A stretch of 64,000 nt of DNA from Amphiura filiformis (GCF_039555335.1 NC_092631.1:12709701-12773700), one strand, 5' to 3'. Counted from the first letter of the stretch, positions 21,601 to 32,861 are shown. Translations and numbers: made by a program. Notes: a model not told the origin generated them from the sequence alone.

Positions 21601-24396
21601 TATAAGAGAATCGCACCTAATTCCTGAAAAAGTCTAGTAGGATATAGAACAGCAAATTGTGTTATCAACATTACTTAGCAGGTGTAACTGGACAATTGCA
21701 TCGACAATTTTGAACAGCACTTTTCAGAGCCACCAATTCTCCATCAGGAATGCCATCAGGAACGATATTAGTTTAAACGAGTCATTTCAAGGCTACCACG
21801 GCAAATGATAGCATATACAACAAGCATTATATATATTCGTCAGCCTACTACGCTCAATTATACAAAGTCATACTAATTTTGAGAACAAAATACAAATTAT
21901 AGATCAGGCATGTATTTAAACATAATTGTGACCGTCCACGTCGAAACGCTCGTAAAGTCGGCCCCCCTGGTCAATTTTGTTTTCTTCTGTGTTTAGAAAA
22001 TATATATCATAAGCTTTACAATGATATATCATTTGACTTCAAACAATATCCAGAAGCGGAGTTATGGCTTGTTAAACTTTGCTCCTTCGGTAAAAGGGTA
22101 CATTATTTTGGTGCTACACTATTTCTCTTTTTCCACATCGCTAGTATTACATATCAAATTGTCATAATTGGCGGCACTTCAAATCATCCCCAAGTCAACG
22201 AGGTTCAGGAATGTCCTCTCATTTTTGATTGTTAGCTAACCCACCACTTGAACAGGATTTGGCCAAAGCAAACAGAGACTAGAGCTATTTACTAACTCTA
22301 TAGGCAAGTATAAGCTTATTATCCTCTTCAACAATAGGATTAAAGATTGGCATTTGACTGACACTAAAATGAGAAACATGTAGGACAAACATTAGGTATA
22401 TATGAATACAACCTTTATGCACATTTTGCACTGTAACTCGAAATACAATTTGCCGACTTTACGAGCGGCTTGAGATGGATGGTCACATTTGGTCACCAAT
22501 CTTTGCACAAGAACAAATAATAATGATACAAATTAAAGGGAATAATCGCAAATAATTTGGGTGATTACGTAACTGATGCATGCTTGAACCACATTTTGTA
22601 CTTTGTTTTCGAAATTAAAAAAAATAACTTTTATTATCGTAGTAGGGTGACGATATATTATATATAATTTGTGATACTAGCCTCATACACCTCATCACAC
22701 CATGTACAAGATGGGTCACGCAAGATACAGTCCCCACAACTCATGGCTCCCTCACAAATGTTTTCTGTATAGCATGTACAAAATGTATAACAAAAGTATA
22801 TAAGTGTTCTTTAAATAAGTTCATTTGGAATGTCAGATTCAACTGTTAACATAGTTCTTTTTGTACAATTTCAATGGTGTTTCACTAAATAATATCTTTG
22901 ACTAAATCATAACGCCATCTACGGCGGTTCCTGTCGCATATAAAGGAAACAGTCAAGTGCGATGAGTTGCCATGCCAGTCTGATGAAACCACTAGTGTAG
23001 TGGTGAAACGTCACTACAAATAGGATTTTAACATCTCCATTTTTCTTGGAATTGTATAAAAAGAACTCTGTTTAAACAAAGTGTTATTCCACTTGCTACA
23101 GGTTGTCCCAGAGGATATGTACGCGATGTTTTAGTTATTTAACATGATATTAAAATGGCTCGGATTACAATTATATTTTCGTTAAAGCAATAATGTGTGA
23201 TTTGCATAAAGAATAGATTCTTATTTAAATGTTTGTTTTCACTGATCACATTATCCCCTTTTAATTTCGAGCAACCCAAATGAGGTATAACGAAGAAAAT
23301 TGCGATTTCATTCCAGCGCCTGCAATGCGTGTACTACGCTGGTCGCTCGCTGATCGTAACATGTAATACTGCACGGAGCATCGCGCTCGACATGCGTACA
23401 CATACGCTGACATCCACGGGAGATGTTAGCAAGTAGTCGATCGATGAACTCTGAATAAAACCGGGTCGACCCGGTTTTAATATAAAAAGTTAAATTTTAC
23501 TGTTATTAAAGCACTTCAGGCTTAGTCTTTTACGTGGTATTTTAGTACACCACTGGGCATTATAATTATGCAAAAAGTAGAAATCCGAGTAAAATTGAGG
23601 GCGTCGCGCGCTGTGAAGCAAATTACACATTATGGCTTTAACGTTAACCGAACGTCATTCATACATTCTTAGAAACACGCAGCCAATCCAAAAAGCCGTT
23701 TAGATGTTATGAACAAAAAAGTGATAGCCTCATGTTCAATTGTGGTATATCACATACCATTCTATGGACCGTTGTGAAAAGACATCAATACTTCTATATC
23801 AAACCGCTAGTACATTAATTTACCTCGAATCTGATATCAGATTATTTTGGTACAGGCTTCTGTCATTCAATGTGAGGTATACAAAACACAATTATGAAAA
23901 AATCTGACCATGTCCACGTGTAACATAATGAGTTGATATAAGATCAACTCATCAACTATAGCTTCCTTGTCAGAGGATGATTTAAGGAAGCCCCATCATG
24001 CACTGTAAAAGTGTTATCACGAGAGTTTCAACTGCCACTTTACTTTTCAAATCCCATTCAATTCTGTGCAAAAGATGTAGTTTTAGAATTGCGTGTGTGT
24101 CATTATTACTTGGTCGATTTCAGAACAAAAGTGATGTATGCATGAAGGATAAATCACACCTTCTGTAGATGACATAAAATGTGAAATCGACCAACATTTT
24201 AAATGTGTTTTTATTGTAAATATATCAGTCCAAATTCAAATTTAACCGTGCACGTCTATGCAGTGATATTTGAGATGGATAGGATAGGGTTATGAATGTC
24301 ATATCGCCGCTTACCTGAAGGAGTTTGCTGACAATTATACAGAGCTGGTACGAAATTAAGTACGACCAACGCCAAAAAAACTGCAGTATGTGTCAT
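13748..24396 (-). CDS. Integrin beta subunit, N-terminal part (nine exons found; incomplete)
   Basis: Nine minus-strand exons join in frame with GT/AG sites: 24396-24315, 22764-22691, 19191-19104, 17959-17828, 17406-17313, 17149-17050, 15799-15713, 14279-14196, 13828-13748. They encode, in order, a signal peptide, a PSI domain ([14 protein letters not shown]), a hybrid-domain strand ([13 protein letters not shown]) and the beta-I (VWA-like) domain: [10 protein letters not shown] with MIDAS DxSx[49 protein letters not shown] and NDGECHLD. Integrin beta pairs with an alpha subunit as a cell-surface adhesion receptor. One exon between PSI and hybrid was not found. Everything after NEYTKSTDQ (rest of beta-I, EGF stalk, TM, tail) is also missing from 1-13747. 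The gene is therefore truncated, has very long introns, or is misassembled. The ADMIDAS aspartates seem replaced (SYSMLQHL). Confidence 0.85.
14196..14279 (-). CDS. Integrin beta exon: IGWR...TDA segment
   Basis: Encodes [20 protein letters not shown] then FHFAGDGK, matching (I/V)GWR...LL(V/L)F(T/S)TDA.FH.AGDGKL. Exactly 28 codons, phase 0 on both sides, acceptor TTTTTTGCAG, donor GTATGTA. Confidence 0.9.
14454..15054. mobile_element. TTAA-flanked foldback MITE
   Basis: TTAA at 14454 and 15051. Inverted termini read GGGCTCGGATAGCAACGTTT and its near complement, with similarity running over about 100 bp. The interior holds a tandem duplication of about 53 bp (14660 and 14713) with a T-rich run. 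Related termini (GGAATCGGATAGAAACGTTT) recur at about 46.5, 48.1 and 49.7 kb. It sits in an intron of the integrin gene. Confidence 0.75.
15567..15624. repeat. (GAT)n microsatellite
   Basis: About eighteen consecutive GAT/ATG triplets. Intronic. Confidence 0.95.
15713..15799 (-). CDS. Integrin beta exon: DAPEGG segment
   Basis: Encodes [20 protein letters not shown] then [15 protein letters not shown] is a near-invariant beta-I signature that contributes metal-binding residues. The residue two before the Asp is Gly where Asn is usual. Acceptor TTATTCAG, donor GTATGTG. Confidence 0.9.
16384..17004. mobile_element. Long-TIR element with TA flanks
   Basis: Termini AACTGAGCTCAAAAAGAAAC (left) and its near complement (right) are flanked by TA at 16382-16383 and 17005-17006. 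Arms are similar over about 230 bp, including a repeated GGCACCCGGCAC/GTGCCAA segment. A TA duplication points to a Tc1/mariner-type MITE. Short frames inside are not genes. Confidence 0.75.
17050..17149 (-). CDS. Integrin beta exon: specificity-determining loop
   Basis: Encodes [20 protein letters not shown] then [14 protein letters not shown]. The family pattern is NPC...C..PFSYKNVLSLT. This copy has four cysteines in the loop instead of two. Donor GTAAGTA, phase 0. Confidence 0.85.
17313..17406 (-). CDS. Integrin beta exon: beta-I GFGSFV segment
   Basis: Encodes [20 protein letters not shown] then [11 protein letters not shown], matching the family's R(I/L)GFGSFVDK...LPF stretch. Acceptor TTTATCAG, donor GTAAGAG. 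Confidence 0.88.
17828..17959 (-). CDS. Integrin beta exon: beta-I MIDAS
   Basis: Encodes [20 protein letters not shown], then [20 protein letters not shown], then GDDL. DLSYS supplies the MIDAS DxSxS. In most integrin betas the next residues are M-K-D-D (ADMIDAS); here they are M-L-Q-H. Donor GTAAATA. Confidence 0.88.
18289..18487. repeat. Near-perfect long palindrome (hairpin)
   Basis: Arms 18289-18373 and 18403-18487 are reverse complements with a single apparent mismatch, around a 29-nt spacer. The arm begins TATACAGGGGAAAGAAG. A diverged third copy of part of the arm follows at about 18545-18610. Intronic in the integrin gene and probably a recent foldback element. Confidence 0.9.
19104..19191 (-). 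CDS. Integrin beta exon: hybrid-domain start
   Basis: Encodes [20 protein letters not shown] then QEARVRLIV. The QLTPQ...R..L stretch is the conserved hybrid-domain strand just before the beta-I insertion. Acceptor CAACAG, donor GTAAGTG, ends phase 1. Confidence 0.8.
19449..20040 (+). pseudogene. Non-LTR retrotransposon (CR1/L2-like) RT C-terminus, 5' truncated
   Basis: The frame 19452-19895 encodes the end of a reverse transcriptase [65 protein letters not shown] and [10 protein letters not shown], all typical of CR1/L2/Rex elements. The 3' UTR has a hairpin (AAAGCGCATTG...AATGCGCTAT) and short TATGT repeats. Upstream domains are absent. The fragment lies in an integrin intron, opposite strand. 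Confidence 0.8.
20041..21926. other. Intronic sequence, no exon recognised
   Basis: Expected to contain the missing integrin exon between PSI and hybrid. None was found. A retroelement-like 3' tail (TATATAGCGCCTTTTCCGG, near 20750) is present. Confidence 0.4.
21927..22487. mobile_element. TIR element, TGTGACCG family
   Basis: Left TGTGACCGTCCACG...GCTCGTAAAGTCGGC and right GCCGACTTTACGAGCGGC...GGTCACA are inverted repeats. About 560 bp, non-coding. Its right part (CACTGTAACTC.AATACAATT) matches the palindrome at 32208-32448, so the two are one family. Confidence 0.75.
22691..22764 (-). CDS. Integrin beta exon: PSI domain
   Basis: Encodes [19 protein letters not shown] followed by TWCDE, the CxxCxxxxPxCxWC pattern of integrin PSI domains. 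The acceptor is TATACAG and the donor GTGTATG. It ends in phase 0, matching the phase-0 start expected for the next (unfound) exon. Confidence 0.8.
22910..23075 (+). mobile_element. Solo Penelope-like 3' region (pLTR remnant)
   Basis: The layout matches the 3' end of the element at 1597-4993: a CGCCATCTACGGCGG word (compare CGCCACCTACGTCAG at 4801), then the hammerhead, then AACATCTCCATTTTTCTTGG (compare AACATCACCTATTTTACTGG). The coding part is absent. Confidence 0.65.
22968..23022 (+). ncRNA. Hammerhead ribozyme, minimal type I
   Basis: All core elements are present: CTGATGA (22980-22986), a 7-bp stem II with GTG loop (ACCACTA/TAGTGGT, 22988-23004), GAAAC (23005-23009) and the GTC cleavage triplet (23010-23012). 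AGT before CTGATGA pairs with ACT after GTC to start stem I. Stem III is a single C-G pair, as in the Penelope-associated minimal hammerheads, which are thought to work best as dimers. Cleavage is predicted after 23012. Sense strand is plus, inside an intron of a minus-strand gene. Confidence 0.85.
23456..23479. other. 24-bp perfect palindrome
   Basis: ACCGGGTCGACCCGGT is extended on both sides by AAA/TTT and T/A to a perfect 24-bp inverted repeat with no spacer. It could form a cruciform or a dimer-binding site; function unknown. Confidence 0.8.
24315..24396 (-). CDS. Integrin beta exon: signal peptide
   Basis: [20 protein letters not shown] is a good signal peptide, followed by NCQQTPS and a GTAAGC donor, phase 1. 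An in-frame upstream Met (MFLGSII-) is also open. The shorter start was chosen because it gives a compact signal sequence. The junction with the next exon yields [16 protein letters not shown]. Confidence 0.75.
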
Positions 24397-24649
24397 GATG
24401 ATCGAACCTAAAAACATGCATATTTTTAATTTAAAGTTAATAAGTCCCGGATATGCTATTAAAAAAAACAAAGATGTTTATTATAAATTTATATACATGT
24501 TTATAATTATAGCGAAAATATGTTAAGGCGATTTAATACCCTGATTTTCATCAGTACCCATCTTGTTTTTTTTGTTGCAAATTTATAAAGTATATAAATA
24601 TGTTCATCATCTCATGTCCTGAACTTATAAAATATCTCTACATACAGAT

Positions 24650-25763
24650 TTAAACCATTTTAGAAAATCATTTTAGCCCTATATATTTTTTTGTTTACTG
24701 TATCCTGGTAACTGAGATGTGTGTTTCATAACAAACCGTAATTTATTCTATTGAACATGTCCAAGTAGAATACATGAATAGAATACATTAAATCCTTTGT
24801 TATACTATCTATAGAAATATACTCACTGATTATAACACTGAATAAATTAAATAGGCCTAAATAATCTCTTCCACATAGACAATTTAATACTACACCATGT
24901 ATGTATCTTCTATAATATGTTGTTAGGAAAAGAGATTAAAAAAGGCTATAAGGTCATCAAAGGTCAGGTTATAGGTCAATTGGTTCAGGTCAAATTCAGG
25001 CATCAATTTTGAATACATGTGATAGTCTGTGATATCATACATGTCATAATGAGGCATCAATTTTGATCTTTTGTCTGTTACTGGATATATAATGGAAATG
25101 TGTGAGGTGGATATACTAAAATACCTTAGGATGTAAATGGTGAGTACAATTTAGATTGCCTAGTTGAGTTGGATTGGGCAAATAAATATAAAATAGTTAC
25201 CAAAATCACAAAAATGAAGCTTACGGAAAACTACCTAATATGGTGGTATAGCTGACAAAAAATACAATCTTTTTCAACATTGCTGTAGTGTGGTTGTGGT
25301 AACCTGTTACCTATGGCTTAATTAAGTTTCAGTGACATAGTGTTGCAAGTTCAAAATACAAAATATAGCTCGGCATTGAAAATAGAAGCATTTTAACCGG
25401 TTCGTTTTTTGATAGTTGTGGAGCACCAAGTTCATGAAGTCATAAAAGAAATCAGGGACCACTTATTCCCATTTTACATATCAACATTATTTCCCTAATG
25501 TGTTAGCAACACATATCCAAAATTTTAACGAAATCCGTTGATAGTAAGCTTTCCAAAATGAAGTGAAATTAAATCATCAGTGATGTACCTCCCTTTGGCT
25601 TCTATCTTCAAAAACATGTAAGCTACATTGATACCGATGCCACCAATAAAACGAGAAGATTTGCCCCTTCATTTTGCATACCACTTTGTCCAATTTTTTT
25701 TGTAATTTCTTCACAAAATGCAAAAAATGCAAAAAAAAAATCAATGGGTGTAGTACCCCTTAA
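24650..25763. mobile_element. TTAA-flanked TIR element, copy B (left end missing)
   Basis: High identity to 7786-8838 throughout, ending TGGGTGTAGTACCCC then TTAA (25760-25763). The first roughly 130 bp, including the left TIR, are absent. Non-coding. It lies just upstream of the integrin signal-peptide exon. Confidence 0.8.
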
Positions 25764-28700
25764 CGACACAAAATGTAACAAATATGACGGGTTCCATGAC
25801 ATGATTTTGAAAGATTTACAAAATATAAGGAGCTATAAGGCTTTAAGTTTTGACTTAAGACCTGCCCCTCGGTTATATCGGATCAGGGCATTTCCCTGAT
25901 CGAATACATGCACTAGATTTTACATGAACGCTATAATTTGACCACAGGTAATTATTAAAAAAAATTATAGACCTATATTTATCTGTACTTGTTTCCTGGT
26001 CAGATATCAGAGTAATTCAGGCAACGATATGATATCACTTTATGATTAACATGAAGTTTAATATAAGTCAAATAAAAACATAAGTCTACTTACCAATTTA
26101 TATCTTGAGTCGGAAATACTCTTTAAAAAACAGCCGGTGATACAAATTCAGTCGAAATTAATGTATATTAACTTCTTTGTGTTGTTATCTAGAATATTAT
26201 TCAATTCACAACTTCTTGTTGAAAGATTCGTTTGCATTCACCGATAACTCTTGACTTGGCTAGCTTAAGGCGAGTAAGATGGCAGGAGCCATATTTTCTA
26301 ATCTTCGCCATTTAAATAAAACACTCACACTGTAGTGTAGGCTTATCACTGGAAATGCGTCAAAGAAGCCAATAATCACATTGTATTTGTGGTTATTGAG
26401 TTAAGGCTAATAATGGGCCTACATCAACACGAAAGTTTTGAACGTTTTCCCTCTACTGAGAAAAATGACACCCCTTATACAAGTCTTGATATCCCCTTTA
26501 TCTGTTTATATACCCATTCCTCTTGTGTGTCAGCTTTATTGTCTCAATATTTGAGTACAAACACTGCTAGGTCATGATCCCTCCGACCTGCCTTAACTTG
26601 ACTGAAGACGGCAATATGCAATTCTACATAAAGGGTGATCGAAATAATATATTACTTGCAGTGTAATTTATTTTCTAATAATATTATGTATGTTATATAC
26701 TTATACATGTATAAAATTAAGTCATGTTTAAAACAACATGTTACTCGGTAGGCCTACAACTTTAGGTAACAATATCACCTAATTGGTCAGGAAAACAAAC
26801 GTTACATTTTTCCGAAGCCCTTTTGGTTGAAAAGTGCGGGATGAGGTTGTCGATCAGGTCACCCATCTTTAAGAAGGAAGAAAATGAAGTAAAGCCACTT
26901 CCAACAAGCAATTAAACAGTGAGTGCGTGTTCCGTTCTACAGTGGTGCCTACGAAGATATAGACCCTCCCTCGGGTCCATGGAGAACGACTGGTAATGTA
27001 GATTATATAACATTAAATAAACCCGATACATGGACCCTTCCAATCTGTAGGCAAATTGACTTCCAGTTCCCAGCATTTCGTGGGAATTCACTTTTACATC
27101 CTGGGTCAGACGAGTTTTCTATATATATCACGTCCGTGGTCTCATGTCTTGCTGTTTGTGTAAGACTTGTGTAAGCGGCTACTCAGCCTGACCAATCAAT
27201 GTAGAGCTCAGCAAGCAAGGCGATATTTAGAAATGAGTTTTCATTGATAGTCTGTTGATCATAACCAACGCGCGCGCAAAATGACAATTTTGGGTCATGC
27301 ATGTTATATTATGTGCCTACCATATTTGAATTAACAATGGGGCGGGGCTATCATAATTGCCGCCACAGTCACGTTACATAGCTTGATAATTATTTGGAAG
27401 TCAGTTTACTATCAAAGCGGAACAGTCTCGGATTAGGAGAGCTATTATAAAAAAAATAAACAAGTTGGTTTGTAGATTAATTGAGTTTTCGTCGACGCAC
27501 AGTGCTCCAGGAGCACTATAACTTTGTTGCCACTAGTTAGGGCTTAGTGGTGTGTTGGTTTTAATCTTTGGAGTGGAGGAGAAGGTGGTTTTAGCTCTAA
27601 TTAATAATAAATAATAATAATAAATAATTTAAATAATAATTATTTACCCAGAGATGGAACCGAGACTGTGGGACAGTCTAACGAAGATACTGATATAGCC
27701 AACCCTTTCGTGTGGCAAAAATGGCTGGAAAATAGGAATTCATTTCTGATTTTGGACACCACTTCTTTTCAGGCACCCTGTAACCCTGTAAGTCTCCCAT
27801 CCGGTGTGCGGTAGAAAGGTCTCGAGTTCTCTAACCTCAGTTCCGATTATTAGGATTCCTATATTAATAGTATTTGACACACTGCCTAAAATTATAGGCC
27901 TATACATGGCTCGGTAATCATTTGGGTGGTGGGTAGTCCGCGACGGCATTTATCACATTATTAAATTGGGCTTATACTGTTATTTTTGGAGCTTGTTGGG
28001 AGTGAAAAGACCAATTATTCCATTTGGCAGTATTTATTAATTTCTTCTTAAAATAAAAAATAGAAAATCAAAAATTTGGCCAAAAACAAACAAACAAAAG
28101 AACAGTAGTATTGACAAAGTTGAAGCCCCATTCAAAAACACGTAGTTAATTTCTTCATGATGCTAGCATTCTCTTTTTATAACATGGTTCAATAGTTTCA
28201 ATAGATATCCACGAAAAGTCCCATAAAGGTTTTTTTACGCCTTTTTGGTCCAAAAATGTCCAAATCCGCTCCAGTCCAAAAAGGTCCAAATTTTAAAAAG
28301 ATCCAATTTTTCTTAATCAGCACCCCCTGCCCCCCCCAAATAATAAATCCTGGCTACGGGCCTGCTTTTAATTATCATATTTTGTCTTCCCGTCCAATTT
28401 CAAACTTTGGTCGTTCAGTTTAGTATAAGTGTCATTCCTTTTCGCGCGAAATTGAATGAACGCTTACATTCTCGATTTCAATTTAGCAAATGTGCAATCT
28501 ATTTCATTTAATACACATTTAAAATTCTAAATAGTGCACCCAATTTCGCACATTGTGCAGCAAATTTCGCAAATTGTGCAGCCAAATTCACGTGGCCTTG
28601 AATTCAGAGCCTATTTGGAAATTCAAATTCATATATGCGGAAACAAAATGGAAAAATGTTCAATCGAATTCGCAAAATCCAGAAGTTCTTAAATATTTTA

Positions 28701-29261
28701 CAATGGTTCAAATATAAAAATGCTATTTATCGTATTTATATTGAACATTAGATACATGTATCGTCAACATTGTTCAAACAAGCACGTTGCTATATTAAAT
28801 GTGAAGGGAAAACATATTTTTAAGTAATGTTTACAATTGCCATATGCATAGGCCTAGTAAAAAAGAAAATGAATTATAACTAATTATAATATTTAAAAGC
28901 ATTTCCCCGGTTTAGTTCAGAAACCATAAAGTGATATATGTCCCAAAGTTCAATCAAACTCAGTCTAGTTAATCATATAAATTATAAAAATATAATGAAA
29001 CTCTTCCTTTAAGTTAATGCTACTTCTTCTTACGATAGGCCTTTTTTAAATCTTCGTATTTTTAATTGTATAATATGTATCGTATATATAAGAATAAAAA
29101 CTGAATGACCACAGTCAAAACAACATCCAGAAATTAAATATTTTCTGCAGTTTTGCAGTCGACTTATAAACATATCCTTCACATCACTGTTTATGTTTAA
29201 TTAGACCCATTTCGTGTCCATTTCATTGTGTGAAAATCTGAACTATAGGCCTATTGTATAA
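25764..29261. other. Intergenic, no gene recognised
   Basis: AT-rich with short frames only. Around 28230-28370 a GGTCCAAAAATGTCC...GGCTACGGGCCTG stretch resembles the one at 36640-36715 and is probably a dispersed-repeat end. Confidence 0.5.
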
Positions 29262-29611
29262 TATTTTATTAATTTTTATTCGGGGGGCACCGACCATGAA
29301 GGGGGAGACACCGGGTCTGATTGGGGGGGCACAAGCCGTTTTTCGGCCATTTTCCTGTAGGATTTTTAAAAATTCAGATCGTACCCCTATGACGCTACGC
29401 CACTGGATTAACTGACATGTTATTTTATTAATTTTTATTCGGGGGCACCGACCATGATTGGGGGCACCGGTCTGATTGGGGGGGGGGGGGCACAAGCCAT
29501 TTTCGCCAATTTTCCTGTGGGATTTTTAAAATTTCAGATCGATTGGGGGCACGTGCCCCACCCCGCCCATGCCCCTATGACGCTACGCCTACTGGATTAA
29601 CTGACATGTTA
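29235..29611. repeat. Two-copy direct duplication, period about 189 bp
   Basis: TATTTTATTAATTTTTATTC, GGGGGCACCGACCATGA and ACTGGATTAACTGACATG all occur twice; the copies end at 29421 and 29610. Copy 2 carries a longer G-run and extra sequence. Likely part of a dispersed repeat. Confidence 0.75.
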
Positions 29612-30289
29612 AAGTGTTAATATTGTAACACCGGAACGTGTTAAGCGACGTTTTAAACATATTTTAATGCGTTCATGTGTTTAAAACAATATTAACATGT
29701 TACATTCGTATTCGAATTTGCAATCATTAATGTGTTTGTAAATGAACACTGTACCTAAAGTATACTTCTCATTACAAGCATTACCCATTAAAACATTTGT
29801 GTGTTTATTCTGTGTTACATATAGGGCTAGGCCTACTCACTTTTTTCTGCTGCAACGTAGACGTAGGGCCTATAGGCCTATGTCAGTATACTTGAAAATG
29901 CGCATAATTTCAAATTGAATTCCTTTTCGCTAATTAGATTGTCAATGCATGAAATTGAAAATAGGATGAACAACGTTTCGCAGTCCCCCGTGCATCTTTG
30001 CCGAAATTGCTTGCCTATTTCTTTAAATTAGACGTCTAATGGTGAAATTGAAACATTCGAGAACGAAATTGAATTCACAATAATGAATTGTTCTGATCAT
30101 ACATTAATTTGATTGAACTAAAATGAAATTGATTGCTCATAATGCGAAAAAGAAATCGGGATTCGTTGCGATCATTCAATCTTGCGCGAAAACGAATGAC
30201 ACTTTTATTAAATCGAACGCACAAGTTGCGAAATTGGCCAGGAAAACCTATACACGGCTCGGCTTTCGGCTGAATCACTAGCAGGCTAT

Positions 30290-30988
30290 CCCAGCAAACA
30301 CAAAACGTTTTCGACATCATTCGCAAAAGGTTATAAAAGGTTGTCAGAAAACGTTTAAATGTCGGGTTATAGAAAGGGTATATTAAGAGTATAAAACGTT
30401 TTCATAACCTTAAAAAAAACCTTTTTTTTTTTCTACTGCTCAGCAAACAAAAATGTTTTACAGAAAACGTTTAAATGTCGGGTTATATAAAGGGTATAAA
30501 AACATTTTAATAACATTCCAAAAACATTCTTGAAAACTTGATACAAAACATTCTGAACAGAATGTTATTTTGGGGTTGAAAAAATATTTTGCGAAAAATG
30601 TTTGCCCAAAATATTTTCAATAACGTTTTAAAAACGTTTTCATGACCTTTATATAACCCGACATTTAAATGTTCTTAAAATGTTTTGAAAAAATCATTTT
30701 AAGAACATTTCTGTGTTTGCTGGGTTCAAATATTTTAACATAATGTTTTAACATAAAGTATTGACACAATATTTGGCAAAAATGTTTGCAAAAATAGTTT
30801 ACAATAACATTTTTTTTAAAACATTTAAAAATATTGTTGTAGTGTGTTTTCATACAAAACGTTTTAAAACGTTATCATGACCTTTATATAATCCGACATT
30901 TTGATGTTATTAAAACGTTTTTACCTAAACCAAAAGCCAAAATATAACTTATTTAAAATGTTTTTAAAACGTTTTTGTGTTTGCTGGG
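30290..30988. mobile_element. CCCAGCAAACAC-family TIR element, uninterrupted copy
   Basis: Starts CCCAGCAAACACAAAACG and ends CGTTTTTGTGTTTGCTGGG. About 0.7 kb, non-coding, highly similar to the two halves at 1027-1596 and 5008-5120. It contains the pre-insertion version (one copy) of the 14-bp sequence duplicated around the Penelope-like element. Confidence 0.85.
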
Positions 30989-32207
30989 ATGCTAACACAT
31001 CTATGTCTGAATTGTTATGATTTTACGATCCTCCGGTTGAGCAAATCACTGAATAGGCCTTTAAGGGTTGAGTGTGACTATACGGTATTCTATATACTGA
31101 CCAGCCAAATATATGAAATGTTCTGTATGATTTTTGTTTATACATGTATGAATTTGGTTAAAATCAGATTCAGCCCAGATTAATACGTTCAAATTGGTTA
31201 TATTTCAATGAAATTCAAAATTCACACTAAAGGGTGTCTCATCATAAAATCATTAGGCCTGTGACGTCATGCTCAGTGCCGTGGTTGAAGTTAAAGGAAG
31301 GTAACCCGATATATTTGAAAAATTGAATTCTTTACAACTTATGTATATTACATAAAATGTCCTCCCTTTCAAGCATTCATTTTCCTTGTAATTACAAGTG
31401 ACTAATTCCATTACGGAATTACGATACATTTATATAGTGTAACGCTGGTAGTCTACAGTGTTTTTATAATCTCTGTAATCATATCAAATAACAAATCCTA
31501 TTTTTCTCATTAACATAATTGAAATGAAGAATATTTCCGAAGACATCATCAAAAAACTGTGAAATTAATCTCAAATGTGGTATACCATATATAGTCGCGA
31601 CTAATTTGACAGTTTTTTTAGAAATATACCGATTTGGAACGCATAATTTCAATATGTTGAGAAAAATAGGATCTTTCACTTGATATCAAAATCTGCATTT
31701 GTATGGGGTAAAGTGGAGAGACGAAGCTGTCAATCGGGTCACCCACCTTTAAAGATCCACAAATTAATGCGGAACACAATTATTTTTGAAGAATTTTATC
31801 AATTTCTTTCAAGATAAGATAGCACAGCATGTGGATGTAGGCAATACAATTTCACCCTTGTCTGGCTATGTTAACTAAACTATTTAGGCTATATTTTAAG
31901 AAGCACGGAGATTTAGTATTTTTAAATAAACTCGTTGGTTATGTTATATTACGCATCTCTCTTGACAGCCAAAAATTGTGGTAGATTTTGGAATTTAAAT
32001 TTTTAACTATAGCATTGGCTTTATAGTAAGATTTACTTTTTATTTCAAACAATAGTTTTGATCAAAATTACATTTTAAAATGACTTTATGGTTCATACTG
32101 CAATATCAAACACATTTGCCTCAAAATATCATCTAGATTGTGAGATGCAAATTTTGTACAGGAATTAAAGCCCCTGCAGTAAAAACATAACATTATGCTA
32201 TATTAAA
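30989..32207. other. Intergenic, no gene recognised
   Basis: AT-rich, short frames only. Nothing identifiable. Confidence 0.5.
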
Positions 32208-32448
32208 TGTGACCGTACACCACGAATGAGCCGTAAATGTCCTCAATTGTATTCTGAGTTACAGTGTAAAATGGGCATGAAGGTCATATTCATAGGTATT
32301 TCAATTTGGTGCTACGTGTATCTCATTAAATGAGGTACACGTAGCACCAGAGTGAGATACCTATGAATACGACCTTCGTGCCCATTTTACACTGTAACTC
32401 AGAATACAATTGAGGACATTTACGGCTCGTTCGTGGTGTACGGTCACA
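32208..32448. mobile_element. Near full-length palindromic MITE, TGTGACCG family
   Basis: Begins TGTGACCGTACACCACGAA and ends with its complement. The two halves pair over about 115 bp with few mismatches around a centre near 32328 (CTCATTAAATGAG). It ends about 410 bp before the chosen KLHL10 start, so it could lie in the promoter or 5' UTR. Confidence 0.85.
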
Positions 32449-32861
32449 AATGTCAGTGTGTCAACTTTATGTAGTCCGACATTACATGTCCGACATAAAA
32501 CGTTTGCTGAAAACTTTGTACGCTCATTCGAAAAACGTTTTGTGTTTGCTGGGATTCATAATACCAAGTTTAGATATAAAAATAGGACACTTTTGCACAG
32601 GTTCATTGACCTTGTTGACAATGTGTGCGTATCCAAAGTGGCGTGCGTCTCCATGCGCGGATCACAACAGCGTCAGCATGTTACACCGCGATGCCCCGCG
32701 CGTTGCTAAGCGTCTCTCGTGGAAACCAAAAGAGATGCGCCGGATCGCAAGCAGAATATTTTCAGTTTCAAAGTATCAAGAATTCATGCAAGCAAGACAT
32801 CGTGATTTACAATGGCTTTTTCATTTTACAAGACCTACCTACTCTTATCGACCTGAACATT

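Noticed and set aside
21680-21790. Minus-strand [20 protein letters not shown] plus more cysteines, considered as the missing integrin exon
   Set aside because: No AG acceptor in the right place, a stop just upstream, and no resemblance to the second half of an integrin PSI region.
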